Shown one piece after another: positions 1-9,543 of a DNA stretch of 45,270 bases. The stretch lies in contig CAZNYC010000014.1 in the NCBI GenBank assembly GCA_964577175.1, positions 1 to 45,270 of the forward strand, given 5' to 3'. The translations under genes were made by a program, and so were the position numbers. Each line of letters opens with the position of its first letter. Within the stretch, counting starts at the first letter, position 1. The DNA is from BS750m-G62 sp964577175. Its GTDB lineage: Bacteria > Planctomycetota > Phycisphaerae > FEN-1346. The notes beneath the pieces are model-generated. The model was not told the DNA's origin. It worked only from the letters and a program-made list of their open reading frames with translations, and did no database searches.

Positions 1-56
1 AGAGGGGGGAACGGAACAGCCTCCCGTCAAGGGAGAGGGGGGAACGGAACAGCCTG
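1..56. repeat. 33-bp in-frame tandem repeat
   Basis: The block AGAGGGGGGAACGGAACAGC occurs at 1-20 and again at 34-53, separated by a CTCCCGTCAAGGGAG palindrome. It is translated in frame as EGGTEQP units in the glycosyltransferase, probably within a loop before a membrane helix. Confidence 0.7.
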
Positions 57-1420
57 TCGACCGCCGCGTCGCCGGCGCTCGCGCCCCCTCCGGCGCGTGG
101 CAAATCTACCTCTTCTGGGCCCTGGCGGGGCTGGGGACGCTCGTCAAGGCGACCGCCCTGGTGGTGCCGCTGCTCGCGGTGGGCCTGTACCTGCTCGCAC
201 GGCTGCCGGCGGAGGGATGGCGGCGGCCGCTCGCGCGCCTGAAGCCGGTCACCGGCCCGCTCGTCCTGCTGCTGGTGGCGGCGCCGTGGCACGTGGCGGC
301 CCACGTGGCCACCGACGGCGCCTTCAGCCGCATCTACTGGGGCGTCCACGTCTTCGGGCGAGCCACGGGCACAAGCGTCTTCGAGGAAACGACCGCGTGG
401 TGGTACTACCTGCCGGCGATGGCGCGGGACCTGTTTCCGTGGATCGTCTTCTTGCCGGGGGCCCTGGTGCAGGTGTGGCGGCGTCCGACGCGGCCGTATC
501 GAGGCCGGCTGCTGTTCCCGCTGGCGTGGCTCGTGGGGAGCCTGGTGTTCTTCTCGGCCGTCTCGTTCCGCAAGGACGAGTACCTGCTGGCGGCGTACCC
601 GGCGGCGGCGGTGCTCATCGGGTACTTCCTGGATTACTATGTGGAAGCGCAGGACGCCGACGCCCGCCTGCGGAAGTGGGTGGTCACGGCGCTGGTCATC
701 GTGGCGGGATGCGCGGTCCTCGCCAGCGCCGGCATGATCGCCCTGGCCTCCAGCCCGGACCTGCGCGACCGGCTGTACGGGGGCGCGGCCCCGGCTGCGA
801 CTGCAGACGCCGGCCCCGCGGGGCAGTCGGTCGAAAACGGCCCCACGGGGCAGGAGCCGCTGCTCACCAACGACACGGACCGGGCGGTGTGGCGGGGCAT
901 CGCGGAGCGGTTCGCCAGGCGGCCGTGGCTGACGGCCGCGCTGTTCGGACCCGTCGGGGTCGGGGCGGTAGCGGCGGTGGTGCTGGTCCTGCGCCGGCGG
1001 GCGGCGGGGGCGGTGGCGCTGACGGTCTGCACCACGCTCCTGGCGTTCGTTTTGTTCGTCGAGACGATCGTGCCGGTGCTGGGGCGGGTGCGGGGCCTGG
1101 CGGACTTCGCCGACGAGATCGAGGTCGAGGCCGTTCGCAGGGGACCCCGGACGCGGGTCTTCCTGGCCGTCGCCGAGTGCCACGAACTGGCGTTCATCCT
1201 GGACGAGCGGGCCGAGGTCCTGCGGGCCCATCCGGACGCGGCGGATTTCCTGAAACGCGAGGCGGCCGCCAGCCAGCCGTGGCTCCTCGTCACGGACCGG
1301 CGCGACTGGAACGAGGGGCGCTGGATCGACCTGGCGGAGGGCTGGCGCGTCGTGGCCGACACGGCGCCCGGCCATCGCCGGCCGATGGTCTGCGCGGCGC
1401 CGCCGGCAGAGGAGAAGTAA
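2..1420 (+). CDS. ArnT/GT39-like membrane glycosyltransferase, C-terminal part
   Basis: The frame is open from the left edge of the window, so the true start lies outside; GTG at 161 is not a credible start because the hydrophobic segment IYLFWALAGLGTLVKAT lies before it. The protein shows several membrane helices and the ArnT/GT39-type motif FSAVSFRKDEYLLAAYP, normally FSxxxxKxxxYLLPxxP, typical of polyprenyl-phosphate-sugar-dependent transferases that glycosylate lipids or proteins on the outer face of the inner membrane. The last 130 residues form a soluble tail. The first 56 bases encode an 11-residue in-frame repeat (EGGTEQP units) that resembles the CTCCC/GGGAG palindromes of the spacers. 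The next gene (+) is a family 2 glycosyltransferase, which could supply a lipid-linked sugar; that link is inferred. Confidence 0.75.
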   Translation, partial: EGGTEQPPVKGEGGTEQPVDRRVAGARAPSGAWQIYLFWALAGLGTLVKATALVVPLLAVGLYLLARLPAEGWRRPLARLKPVTGPLVLLLVAAPWHVAAHVATDGAFSRIYWGVHVFGRATGTSVFEETTAWWYYLPAMARDLFPWIVFLPGALVQVWRRPTRPYRGRLLFPLAWLVGSLVFFSAVSFRKDEYLLAAYPAAAVLIGYFLDYYVEAQDADARLRKWVVTALVIVAGCAVLASAGMIALASSPDLRDRLYGGAAPAATADAGPAGQSVENGPTGQEPLLTNDTDRAVWRGIAERFARRPWLTAALFGPVGVGAVAAVVLVLRRRAAGAVALTVCTTLLAFVLFVETIVPVLGRVRGLADFADEIEVEAVRRGPRTRVFLAVAECHELAFILDERAEVLRAHPDAADFLKREAAASQPWLLVTDRRDWNEGRWIDLAEGWRVVADTAPGHRRPMVCAAPPAEEK

Positions 1421-1444
1421 GCGCGGTGATATGCGGCTCAACGA

Positions 1445-1555
1445 TGTCATTCTGAGCGAGCGTAGCGAGCGAAGAATCTCGCCGTGCGAAGGGCGAGACG
1501 GCAACGACCAAGGCGAGATTCTTCGTCGGCCCTGTCGGGCCTCCTCAGAATGACA
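1445..1555. repeat. TCATTCTGAG/CAGAATGACA palindromic element
   Basis: The element begins TGTCATTCTGAG and ends CTCAGAATGACA, with internal arms AAGAATCTCGCC and GGCGAGATTCTTCG. It can fold into a long hairpin. Related full copies lie at 5570-5675, 15930-16030 and 41341-41441, and right halves at 11366-11411 and 19667-19711. It fills most of the spacer between the two glycosyltransferase genes. A diverged copy of the GC hairpin family follows at about 1588-1618. Confidence 0.8.
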
Positions 1556-1639
1556 ACCCGATGGCAAAGCGCGGCGGACCGGGAGGCCCGCCGCGCGGGT
1601 CTCCGCACCCGCCGCGCAAAGATTGACGATGGAGAACCG

Positions 1640-2392
1640 ATGCGCAAGAAGACCTCCGGGAAAAAATCGAAGGGCGGCGCGGGGCATGCCGTCAGTGCCG
1701 TCCTGCCGGCCTACAACGAGGAGGACGTGCTCCGGCAGTCGGTCGAGGAGTTGCACGCGGCCCTGGAGAAGCGGTGCGAACGGTTCGAGATCCTGATCGT
1801 CGACGACGGCTCGACCGACGGCACGCCGCGCCTCGCCGACGAGTTGGCGGAGGCGCAGGAGGCGGTCCGCGCCATCCACCATCGGCCGAACCAGGGGTAC
1901 GGGGCGGCGCTGCGGACGGGGTTCACGCGCGCCCGGCTGCCCCTGGTCTTCTACACGGACGCGGACGGCCAGTTCGTGCCGGGCGAAATCGACCGGCTGC
2001 TCGACCGCATCGGCGACGCGGACATCGTGACCGGGTACCGGGCGGACCGGCAGGACCCGTGGCAGCGGAAATTCTTCTCGTGGGGGTTCAAGACGTTCAT
2101 CGGGTTCATCTTCGGCGTGCGGGTGCGGGACTGCGACTGCGCGTTCAAACTCTACCGGCGGAAGGTCTTCGACGAGATCACGATGGATTCCGATATGTTC
2201 TTCATCGACGCCGAGGTGCTGGCCAAGGCGGCCGTCCTGGGCTACCGCATTGACGAGGTACCGGTGACCCACCGGCCGCGTGCCGGGGGCGAGAGCACCG
2301 TCCGCCTGGGGCACATCCTCTCGACGCTGCGGGAAGCGTGGCACGTGTTCCGCGAGCCGAACCTGCCGATTCGCGAGCCGAAGAAGGCGTGA
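1640..2392 (+). CDS. Family 2 glycosyltransferase, dolichol-phosphate-sugar synthase-like
   Basis: A 250-residue protein of the DPM1/DPG-synthase-like GT2 group, which transfers a sugar from a nucleotide donor to a polyprenyl phosphate on the cytoplasmic side. Visible motifs are VLPAYNEED (about 21-29), the donor-binding IVDDGSTDGT, the metal-binding FYTDADGQF and the acceptor-region stretch DCDCAFKLYRR. The N-terminal 17 residues are Lys-rich. ATG at 1640 follows GGAG by five bases; upstream in-frame starts would translate the palindromic repeat at 1445-1555 and are rejected. No C-terminal membrane helices are seen, so it is the short soluble form. It may make the lipid-linked sugar used by the GT39-like enzyme just before it. 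Confidence 0.88.
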   Translation: MRKKTSGKKSKGGAGHAVSAVLPAYNEEDVLRQSVEELHAALEKRCERFEILIVDDGSTDGTPRLADELAEAQEAVRAIHHRPNQGYGAALRTGFTRARLPLVFYTDADGQFVPGEIDRLLDRIGDADIVTGYRADRQDPWQRKFFSWGFKTFIGFIFGVRVRDCDCAFKLYRRKVFDEITMDSDMFFIDAEVLAKAAVLGYRIDEVPVTHRPRAGGESTVRLGHILSTLREAWHVFREPNLPIREPKKA

Positions 2393-2429
2393 GGGGCGGG
2401 GCAAGGCCGGCCGGGGGACCCAGGTCATC

Positions 2430-2465
2430 CCCCTCACCCTGCCCTCTCCCGCCAAGGGAGAGGGA
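2430..2465. repeat. CCCTCTCCC/GGGAGAGGG hairpin between convergent genes
   Basis: CCCTCTCCCGCCAAGGGAGA with a CCCTCACCCTG lead can form a strong stem. It lies between the 3' ends of two convergent genes (stops at 2392 and 2524) and might act as a bidirectional terminator, although no T-run follows. Near-copies of GGCAAGGCCGGCCGGGGGAC flank it at about 2400 and 2492. Confidence 0.6.
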
Positions 2466-2521
2466 CGGCCCTGGCTGGCGGCACGCACGGCCGGGCAAGG
2501 CCGGCCGGGGGACGGGGGGTG

Positions 2522-4033
2522 TCAGAGACCGTCGCCCTTTCCGGCCGCTTTCTCGGGATGGACCTCAATGGCCGCCAGGCCCGGGTACGTCGTGCCGCGG
2601 ATCATCAGCCGCAGGCTCTTGACTGGGACGTTCAGGCCGAGGTCGACGATAACGACCTTGCCGGAGGCCACGTCGTCGAGCCGTTGGGAGGTGGTCCCGT
2701 TGAGGACGAGGCTGGCCCGTCCCCACGGATTGCCGCCGGGCGCCCCGCCGCGGGCAAAGATGAGGACGTACCGGCCGTGGGCGGGCGGAGCCCAGGTGGC
2801 GTTGAACCAGCCGCGGGGCCCGTCGAGCGACCAGGCGGTGCCCGTCCGGTCGGCGCCGAAAACGTCGCCGGGCTTGCGGTCGCCCCAGGAACTGGACGCC
2901 TTGGCGGTTCCGCCCGCGCCCACGTTGCCGGCGGGCGGGAACCGGTCGGCCCACTCCCGCTGGAACGTTTCCTGCGGAACGATGGTGATGACCGGGAGGG
3001 AGGCGGCGACCTTGGCCAGGACGTCGTTGGCCTCGGCCAGCCCCTTGCGGACGGCGGCGAGGCGTTCGGCGTCGGCGTCGGCCGCGGCGGCCTCGGCGCC
3101 GGCGGGGTCCGGCGAGGGGGATGCGCCGACGCGTTTCAGATACGCCTGGTAATACGTGCGTGCCCGCTGCATGGCGAGGATGCGGCCCTGTCGGCTGGCC
3201 TCGGCGGCGAGGTCGCGGTACCGGTGCCCGAGGGCCGCCAGCGCGGGCGGCGGGAGCCGATCCATCGACATGCCCGCCAGCAGGATGTACTTGGTCAGCG
3301 GGTCGTCCTGCGCCAGGTCGAGTTGGCGGGCGGCGGCCTTCGGATCGTCGAATTCCACCACGTAGATGCGAAGGAGTTTCTCCCGGGCCTTCTGGTCGTC
3401 CGGGTGCGCCTGGAGGTGCGCCTTCAGGCGCTCGGCCTGGACGAGGAACCCCCGCCGGGTCTGGGCGTAGTCCAGTTTCGCCTTCAGGCGGTCGTGGCTG
3501 ATGTTGCGGAGGTTGGTGGCCATGGGCAGGGCCCGGCGGTAGAGACGGGCGGCGTCGGCAAACCGCCGCTCGGCCACATACTCGTCGGCGTAGGCAACGA
3601 GGGTCCGGACGAGGACCTCGCCGGCCTCGATGCGTTCCCGTCCGCGGGCGTTGTTGTACCGCTGCTGATGGGCGTCGAGGATCTTCTCGCGGGCGGGGTC
3701 GCGGCGGTCGGGAAAGGCCTGGATGAGCGTCTGCATGGCGTCCACGGCGATGCGGAACCCGCCCTCCTCGCCGACCGCGAGGTCGTAGGCCCGCTCGCAG
3801 AGCAGCGCGAGGAAGTCCTTCGCGACCGCGCCGCCCTTCGCCTTCCCGAGCAGGCGGGCGGCCAGGGCGACGTCGTCGTCCGTCTCGCGGGTGGCCTGGA
3901 CCTTCTCCAGGTCCGTGCCGAACTGCTCGGCGAAGGCGGCGGCGGCCTTCTCGTCCGGCGCGGCCGCGGGGGCGGCCTCGGCCGCGAGCGGCTGGGCGAG
4001 CAGCAGGGCGATGACGAACGCGGGACGGCTCAT
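2522..4033 (-). CDS. Secreted helical-repeat protein with C-terminal beta-sandwich-like region
   Basis: A 503-residue protein with a signal peptide (MSRPAFVIALLLAQPLAAEA). ATG at 4033 follows AGGAGG by nine bases. Residues about 30-330 are charged and helical with TPR-like blocks (AERRFADAARLYRRALPMA; AQDDPLTKYILLAG). The last 110 residues, from about WGDRKPGDVFGADRTGTAW to VKSLRLMIRGTTYPGLAAIE, look like a galactose-binding-type beta-sandwich found on extracellular planctomycete proteins. I recognise no enzyme motif; a structural or binding role outside the cytoplasm is an inference. It is the last gene of the leftward run after the response regulator, 101 bases downstream. In-frame extension upstream (to 5635) would run antiparallel through the regulator and is a shadow. 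Confidence 0.75.
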   Translation of the reverse strand: MSRPAFVIALLLAQPLAAEAAPAAAPDEKAAAAFAEQFGTDLEKVQATRETDDDVALAARLLGKAKGGAVAKDFLALLCERAYDLAVGEEGGFRIAVDAMQTLIQAFPDRRDPAREKILDAHQQRYNNARGRERIEAGEVLVRTLVAYADEYVAERRFADAARLYRRALPMATNLRNISHDRLKAKLDYAQTRRGFLVQAERLKAHLQAHPDDQKAREKLLRIYVVEFDDPKAAARQLDLAQDDPLTKYILLAGMSMDRLPPPALAALGHRYRDLAAEASRQGRILAMQRARTYYQAYLKRVGASPSPDPAGAEAAAADADAERLAAVRKGLAEANDVLAKVAASLPVITIVPQETFQREWADRFPPAGNVGAGGTAKASSSWGDRKPGDVFGADRTGTAWSLDGPRGWFNATWAPPAHGRYVLIFARGGAPGGNPWGRASLVLNGTTSQRLDDVASGKVVIVDLGLNVPVKSLRLMIRGTTYPGLAAIEVHPEKAAGKGDGL

Positions 4034-4085
4034 GCCGGTACGTCCTCCTGGGGTTCTTCTTGATGCGGCGGCGTCATAATTATTC

Positions 4086-4124
4086 GCCCCCTCACCCCGC
4101 CCCTCTCCCGCCGGGGGAGAGGGA
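4086..4124. repeat. CCCTCTCCC hairpin 3' of the response regulator
   Basis: CCCCTCACCCCGCCCCTCTC followed by CCGCCGGGGGAGAGGG forms a stem in the 101-base spacer just after the regulator stop codon on the minus strand. It belongs to the same family as 2430-2465 and may reduce read-through into the next gene. Confidence 0.5.
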
Positions 4125-4134
4125 GAAAGGCCGC

Positions 4135-5508
<1,374 letters not shown>

Positions 5509-5530
5509 GGTCTTGGTCTTGTGCGTCTGA

Positions 5531-5675
5531 GCGCGGCGGGTCTCCGCACCCACCGCGCGGTCGCCTGTCTGTCATCCCGTGGCCCGTATGGGCCGAAGGA
5601 TCTCGCCGTGCGGACGGCAAGAAGCGAACGGCCACGGCGAGATGTTTCGTCGCCCACCGGGCACCTCAGAATGAC
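5531..5675. repeat. GC hairpin plus TCATTCTGAG palindrome between kinase and regulator
   Basis: 5531-5558 is a GCGCGGCGGGT...ACCCACCGCGC hairpin and 5570-5675 a TGTCATCCC...CTCAGAATGACA palindrome. Together they fill the 189-base spacer between the kinase and regulator genes and may separate their expression. Confidence 0.75.
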
Positions 5676-5697
5676 ATCGCCGGAGTCTGGGGCCGTC

Positions 5698-6507
5698 CTA
5701 CCCCTCCTCGGCGGCGGGCAGGTGGACGGTGAACCGCGTGCCGCGGCCCACCTCGCTATGGACGTCCAGGGTGCCTTTGTGTTCGGTCACGATGCGGCGG
5801 ACGGCGGGCAGGCCGAGGCCCGTTCCGCCGGAACGTGTAGAGTAATACGGCTGGAAGATTCTGTCCAGATCCTCACGGGCGATGCCGCAGCCGGTGTCGG
5901 TGACGTGGAGGCGGACGCCTCGGCGGTCGCCCTCGGTGGCGATCATGAGGTCGCCGCCGTCGTCCATGGCGGCCTCGGCGTTGAGGACGAGGTTCGCCAG
6001 GGCCTGCGTCAGGCGGTCGGCGTCGACGGCGACGGGCGGCAGGCCGTCGGCCAGGCTCGTGCGCATCCGGACGTTCGAGGTCTCGAGCCGGTCGCTGTAG
6101 AAATCCACAAACGCCTCCACGATCGGGTTCAGGGGCTGGGTCCTCAGCCGCACCTCGTGCTTGCCGGCGAGTTTGAGGAAATCGTCCAGGATCTGGCGGA
6201 GTCGGCCGGCCTCCTGTTCGAGCGTGTCGAGTCGGCGGGCGAGGCGCGGCTCCATGGCATGGCCGGGACGCTCGAGGTCCTCCCGAAGCAGTTGCACGTT
6301 CAACTGGAGCGTGGAGAGGGGGTTCCGGATTTCATGGGCCAAGCCGCCCGTCAGCGTGCCGATGTAGGCGAGGTGCTCGGCGTCGTGGGCGCGGCGTTCG
6401 GAATCCAGGGCCCGGCGTTTGGCGCGGCGGGCGAGGACGGCGGCCACGGCCGACGCCACGGCGGCGCCGGCGCCGAGACCGAGTGCCAGCGCGAGGCCTG
6501 GTTCCAC
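5698..6507 (-). CDS. Short membrane-anchored histidine kinase (NtrB/ZraS-like)
   Basis: I choose GTG at 6507, which follows GGAGGAGGG at ideal spacing; the longer in-frame ORF (to 6795) overlaps the end of pnp and has no protein character. The 269-residue product has one N-terminal membrane helix (about 4-25), no visible periplasmic or PAS sensor domain, then a HisKA dimerisation domain with H58 in GGLAHEIRNPLS, and an HATPase domain with N box NLVLNAEAAM, G1 VTDTGCGI, F box and G2 GGTGLGLPAV. It should autophosphorylate and pass phosphate to D61 of the downstream regulator. The signal must be sensed through the helix, the linker or a partner. It starts 125 bases after the pnp stop codon. Confidence 0.9.
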   Translation of the reverse strand: MEPGLALALGLGAGAAVASAVAAVLARRAKRRALDSERRAHDAEHLAYIGTLTGGLAHEIRNPLSTLQLNVQLLREDLERPGHAMEPRLARRLDTLEQEAGRLRQILDDFLKLAGKHEVRLRTQPLNPIVEAFVDFYSDRLETSNVRMRTSLADGLPPVAVDADRLTQALANLVLNAEAAMDDGGDLMIATEGDRRGVRLHVTDTGCGIAREDLDRIFQPYYSTRSGGTGLGLPAVRRIVTEHKGTLDVHSEVGRGTRFTVHLPAAEEG

Positions 6508-6632
6508 GAGCGCCCTCCTCCCGCGTCGCGGCCGCCGGACGTGCGTGGCCCGGCCGGGAGAGCGCGTCCACCCGGTTGGACAAGCCAACCGGGCCACTCG
6601 GGCGCCGCGGCCGGCGGCCTGGACGGCCCGTC

Positions 6633-8735
6633 TTACTCGGTCGGCGCTTCCTCTTCCTGAAGGGCGGCGCGCCGCGACAGTTTGATCCGGCCACGGTCGT
6701 CCACGTTGATGACCTTCGTGCGGACCGTGTCGCCCACCTTGACCACGTCGGTCACGTTCTTGACGTAGTCGTCGGCGAGTTCGGAGATGTGGCACATGCC
6801 GTCCTGGCCGGGCAGGATCTCGATGAACGCGCCGAAGTCTTTGACCGAGACGACCTTGCCGGTGTAGATCTGGCCGACCTTGGCCTCGGCGGTGACGTCC
6901 TTGACCTTCTGGACGGCGGCCTCGGCCTTGGCGGCGTCGACGCTGGCGATCGTGACGGTGCCGTCGTCCTCGATCTCGACGGTGGCGCCGGTCTCTTCCT
7001 CGATGCCGCGGATCATCTTGCCGCCCGGCCCGATGACCTTACCGATTTTCTCGGGGTTGATCTGAATCTGGATGAGGCGCGGGGCGTGCCGGCTGATCTC
7101 CTGGCGCGGCGAGGGAATCGTTTCGAGCATGACCTTGAGGATGTCCATGCGGGCCTGCCGGGCCTGGTCGAGCGCCTCGCGGCACACATCGAGATCGACG
7201 CCGCGAACCTTCATGTCCAACTGGATGCCGGTGATGCCCTTCTGGGTGCCGGCCACCTTGAAGTCCATGTCGCCGATGTGGTCTTCCTCGCCCTGGATGT
7301 CGGTCAGGAGGAGGCCCTTCTCCTGGTCGGAGATGCGGCCGACGGAGACGCCCGCCACCGGGTTCTTGATCGGCACGCCGGCGTCCATCAGGCTGAGGGT
7401 GGCGCCGCAGACGGTGGCCATGCTGCTCGAGCCGTTCGACTCCATGATGTCCGAGACCGTCCGGATGGTGTACGGGAAGTCGGCGGTGGGGACGACGTTC
7501 CTGAGGCACTTCTCGGCGAGGGCGCCGTGACCGATGTCGCGGCGTCGCGGTCCCCGCATGAACTTCACCTCGCCCACCGAGAACGGCGGGAAGTTGTAAT
7601 GCACGATGAAGGCCTTGCGGTACTCCTCGATCAGCCCGTCGATGATCTGCTGGTCCTCGCCCGTGCCGAGCGTGCTCGTCACGAGGGCCTGCGTCTCGCC
7701 GCGCGTGAACAGCGCGGAGCCGTGGGTGCGCGGCATGATGCCGACCTCGCACGAAATGGGCCGCAACTGGTCGGGCTTGCGGCCGTCGGTCCGCTCGCCC
7801 GCCAGGAGCATCTTGCGGATGAGGCGATCCTCGACGTTGGTCCAGGCGTCATTGAAGTCGGAGGCCGACCATTCGTCCGTTTCGCCCTCGGGGCCCAGGA
7901 TGGCCTCGCGGGCCTTGTCCTTAAGCGTGTCGCAGGCGGCCTTGCGGTCGATCTTGCCCGCGATGTGCTTGGCCGATTCCAGGTCCGCCAGGTACCCGTC
8001 CTCGATCTGCTTCTCGAGGGCCGAGGTGTCCTTCGGGCCGGCGAACTCCTGTTTCGGCTTGCCGGCCTTCTCGACGAGTTCGTTCTGCATCTCGATGACC
8101 TGGCGGATGAAGTCCTGGGCCTGCTCCAGCCCCTCGAGGACCTTGTCCTCGGGGACCTCGTCGCCCTCGACCTCGATCATGTTGATGGTGTCCCGGTGGC
8201 CGGAGACGGCCAGGTCCATCGTGCTGCCGTCGCGCTGCGAGTGGGTGGGCATGAGGACGAAATCGTCGCCGTCCAGGCTGATGCGGGCGGCGCCGATCGG
8301 GCCGTCCCACGGGATGGGCGACAGGCACAGGGCGGCGCTGGCGCCGATCATCGAGAGGATGTCCGGGTCGTTCTCCTGGTCGGCCGACAGCACCATGGCC
8401 ACGATCTGGACCTCGTCGCGGTACCCTTCGGGGAAGAGCGGCCGGATGGGCCGGTCGACCATGCGGCAGGTGAGGGTTTCCTTGGCCGACGGACGTCCTT
8501 CCCGCTTGAAGAAGCCGCCGGGTATCTTGCCGGCCGCATACGTCATTTCGCGGTACTCCACTATCAGGGGGAAGAAGCCGAGGCCTTCCCGGGGTTCGGC
8601 CCGTGTGGCGGTCACGAGGACAACCGTGTCGCCGTAACGGACCACCGCACTGCCGTGCGCCTGCTTGGCCATCTTGCCGGTTTCGATGCTGAGGGTCCGG
8701 CCGCCCAGTTCACGTTCCACGCGTGTGCCACTCAT
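6633..8735 (-). CDS. pnp: Polyribonucleotide nucleotidyltransferase (PNPase)
   Basis: A 700-residue phosphorolytic 3'-5' exoribonuclease of the RNA degradosome. It has the two RNase PH domains (first near GGRTLSIETGKMAKQAHG; second near QLRPISCEVGIMPRTHGSAL, with FTRGETQALV and SDIMESNGSSSMA), a KH domain (KIGKVIGPGGKMIRGI) and a C-terminal S1 domain (GKVVSVKDFGAFIEILPG). Length and domain order are normal. Starts at 8783 (GTG), 8768, 8747 and 8735 are all in frame; 8735 (MSGTRVEREL) has GGAG six bases upstream and fits the family N-terminus, while 8747 with AAAGGA is a real alternative. It follows rpsO in the classical rpsO-pnp order. Confidence 0.97.
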   Translation of the reverse strand: MSGTRVERELGGRTLSIETGKMAKQAHGSAVVRYGDTVVLVTATRAEPREGLGFFPLIVEYREMTYAAGKIPGGFFKREGRPSAKETLTCRMVDRPIRPLFPEGYRDEVQIVAMVLSADQENDPDILSMIGASAALCLSPIPWDGPIGAARISLDGDDFVLMPTHSQRDGSTMDLAVSGHRDTINMIEVEGDEVPEDKVLEGLEQAQDFIRQVIEMQNELVEKAGKPKQEFAGPKDTSALEKQIEDGYLADLESAKHIAGKIDRKAACDTLKDKAREAILGPEGETDEWSASDFNDAWTNVEDRLIRKMLLAGERTDGRKPDQLRPISCEVGIMPRTHGSALFTRGETQALVTSTLGTGEDQQIIDGLIEEYRKAFIVHYNFPPFSVGEVKFMRGPRRRDIGHGALAEKCLRNVVPTADFPYTIRTVSDIMESNGSSSMATVCGATLSLMDAGVPIKNPVAGVSVGRISDQEKGLLLTDIQGEEDHIGDMDFKVAGTQKGITGIQLDMKVRGVDLDVCREALDQARQARMDILKVMLETIPSPRQEISRHAPRLIQIQINPEKIGKVIGPGGKMIRGIEEETGATVEIEDDGTVTIASVDAAKAEAAVQKVKDVTAEAKVGQIYTGKVVSVKDFGAFIEILPGQDGMCHISELADDYVKNVTDVVKVGDTVRTKVINVDDRGRIKLSRRAALQEEEAPTE

Positions 8736-8834
8736 TGTGTTCTCCATCCGTTGTTCCTTTGCCGACATAACCTGTTCGTTCACGCCCCTCGCCGTCCGAC
8801 ACGTCCAGACAGACTGCCGTCACGGTGTTGGAAC

Positions 8835-8855
8835 CGCCCGGGCACATGCCGGGCG
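8835..8855 (-). other. Hairpin in the rpsO-pnp spacer
   Basis: CGCCCGG and CCGGGCG form a 7-bp stem around a 7-base loop between the rpsO stop and the pnp start. No T-run follows on the transcribed strand, so a strong intrinsic terminator is unlikely. In E. coli the same spacer holds an attenuating hairpin and RNase III processing sites used for PNPase autocontrol; a similar role here is inferred from position only. Confidence 0.4.
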
Positions 8856-8885
8856 AAAACAACGTCAGCCGCACCCGTGTGCGGA

Positions 8886-9143
8886 TTACTTGCGGATGCC
8901 CAGCCGCTGGATGACCGCCTGGTACCGGCTGCGGTCCTGGTTGGCCAGGTACTTGAGGAGACTGGCGCGGCAGCCGACCATTTTCAGCAGTCCCCGCCGG
9001 GAGGAATGGTCCTTGCGGTGGGTCTTCAAATGCTCGGTCAGGTGGTTGATCCGCTGCGTCAGGAGGGCGATCTGGACTTCCGGCGACCCGGTGTCGCTCT
9101 CGTGCACCCGATACTGCTCGATGATCTCCTGTTTCTCACTCAT
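8886..9143 (-). CDS. rpsO: 30S ribosomal protein S15
   Basis: An 85-residue protein matching S15 along its whole length: SEKQEIIEQYRVHESDTGS, the conserved PEVQIALLTQRINHLTEHLK and the rRNA-binding HKKDH-type block HRKDHSSRRGLLKMVG, then RASLLKYL. S15 binds 16S rRNA early in 30S assembly. ATG at 9143 has AAAGGA upstream. The gene heads the rpsO-pnp pair; a promoter should lie in 9144-9250 but I could not fix it by eye. Confidence 0.97.
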   Translation of the reverse strand: MSEKQEIIEQYRVHESDTGSPEVQIALLTQRINHLTEHLKTHRKDHSSRRGLLKMVGCRASLLKYLANQDRSRYQAVIQRLGIRK

Positions 9144-9543
9144 CCGACATTCCTTTCAGACACGTGGGTGATGGGAGGCGGCCACTCCCATACCTGAACC
9201 GCCGGCCATGCCGGCACGTGCTTCTATCAGCGGCCGCTGCAAGGACGGTACTTTACCTAAAACCCGCGGCCAAGGCAATGGGTTTCTTCGCGCGGGGGGC
9301 GCGATCGGACGATCGTGGGTACGCCACGGTGCGGCGCGATCGCCCGAATGGCAGGTCACGCGCCGAAACGCCAAGAGGCTGTTTCTTAACCCGACAACGC
9401 CAACTCACGATGCGCGGCGGGTCTCCGCACCCGCCGCACAGCCCTGAAAAGGCCGTTTCGAACGCGGTGGGTGCGGAGACCCACCGCGCAAATGGCCCAC
9501 TCAGCGTTGTGGTGCCAGGGCGAGAGGAAATTGAAACAGCGGC
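9144..9543. other. Gene-free spacer with rpsO upstream region and a repeat element
   Basis: No coding sequence is supported here. The right part holds the palindromic element at 9390-9515; the left part should contain the rpsO promoter and leader. Frames open in this stretch are low-complexity shadows of the GC repeats. Confidence 0.6.
9386..9515. repeat. Palindromic element with CCCGACAACGC / GCGTTGTGG ends (unoccupied copy)
   Basis: TTAA is followed by CCCGACAACGCCAACT, a GC hairpin (9411-9438), the joint GCCCTGAAAAGGCCGTTTC, a second GC hairpin in opposite loop orientation (9463-9490), then AAATGGCCCACTCAGCGTTGTGG. The same order occurs at 16131-16418, where a MITE is inserted near the right end. 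This copy therefore shows the uninterrupted structure of about 125 bp. Confidence 0.75.

Noticed and set aside
1484..1639. N-terminal extension of the family 2 glycosyltransferase
   Set aside because: It would translate the TCATTCTGAG palindrome and a GC hairpin; ATG 1640 has a ribosome binding site and fits the family length.
6483..9197. 904-residue plus-strand open frame opposite pnp
   Set aside because: It mirrors the codon bias of pnp, lacks any domain and has low-complexity Asp/Leu/Gly composition, so it is a shadow.
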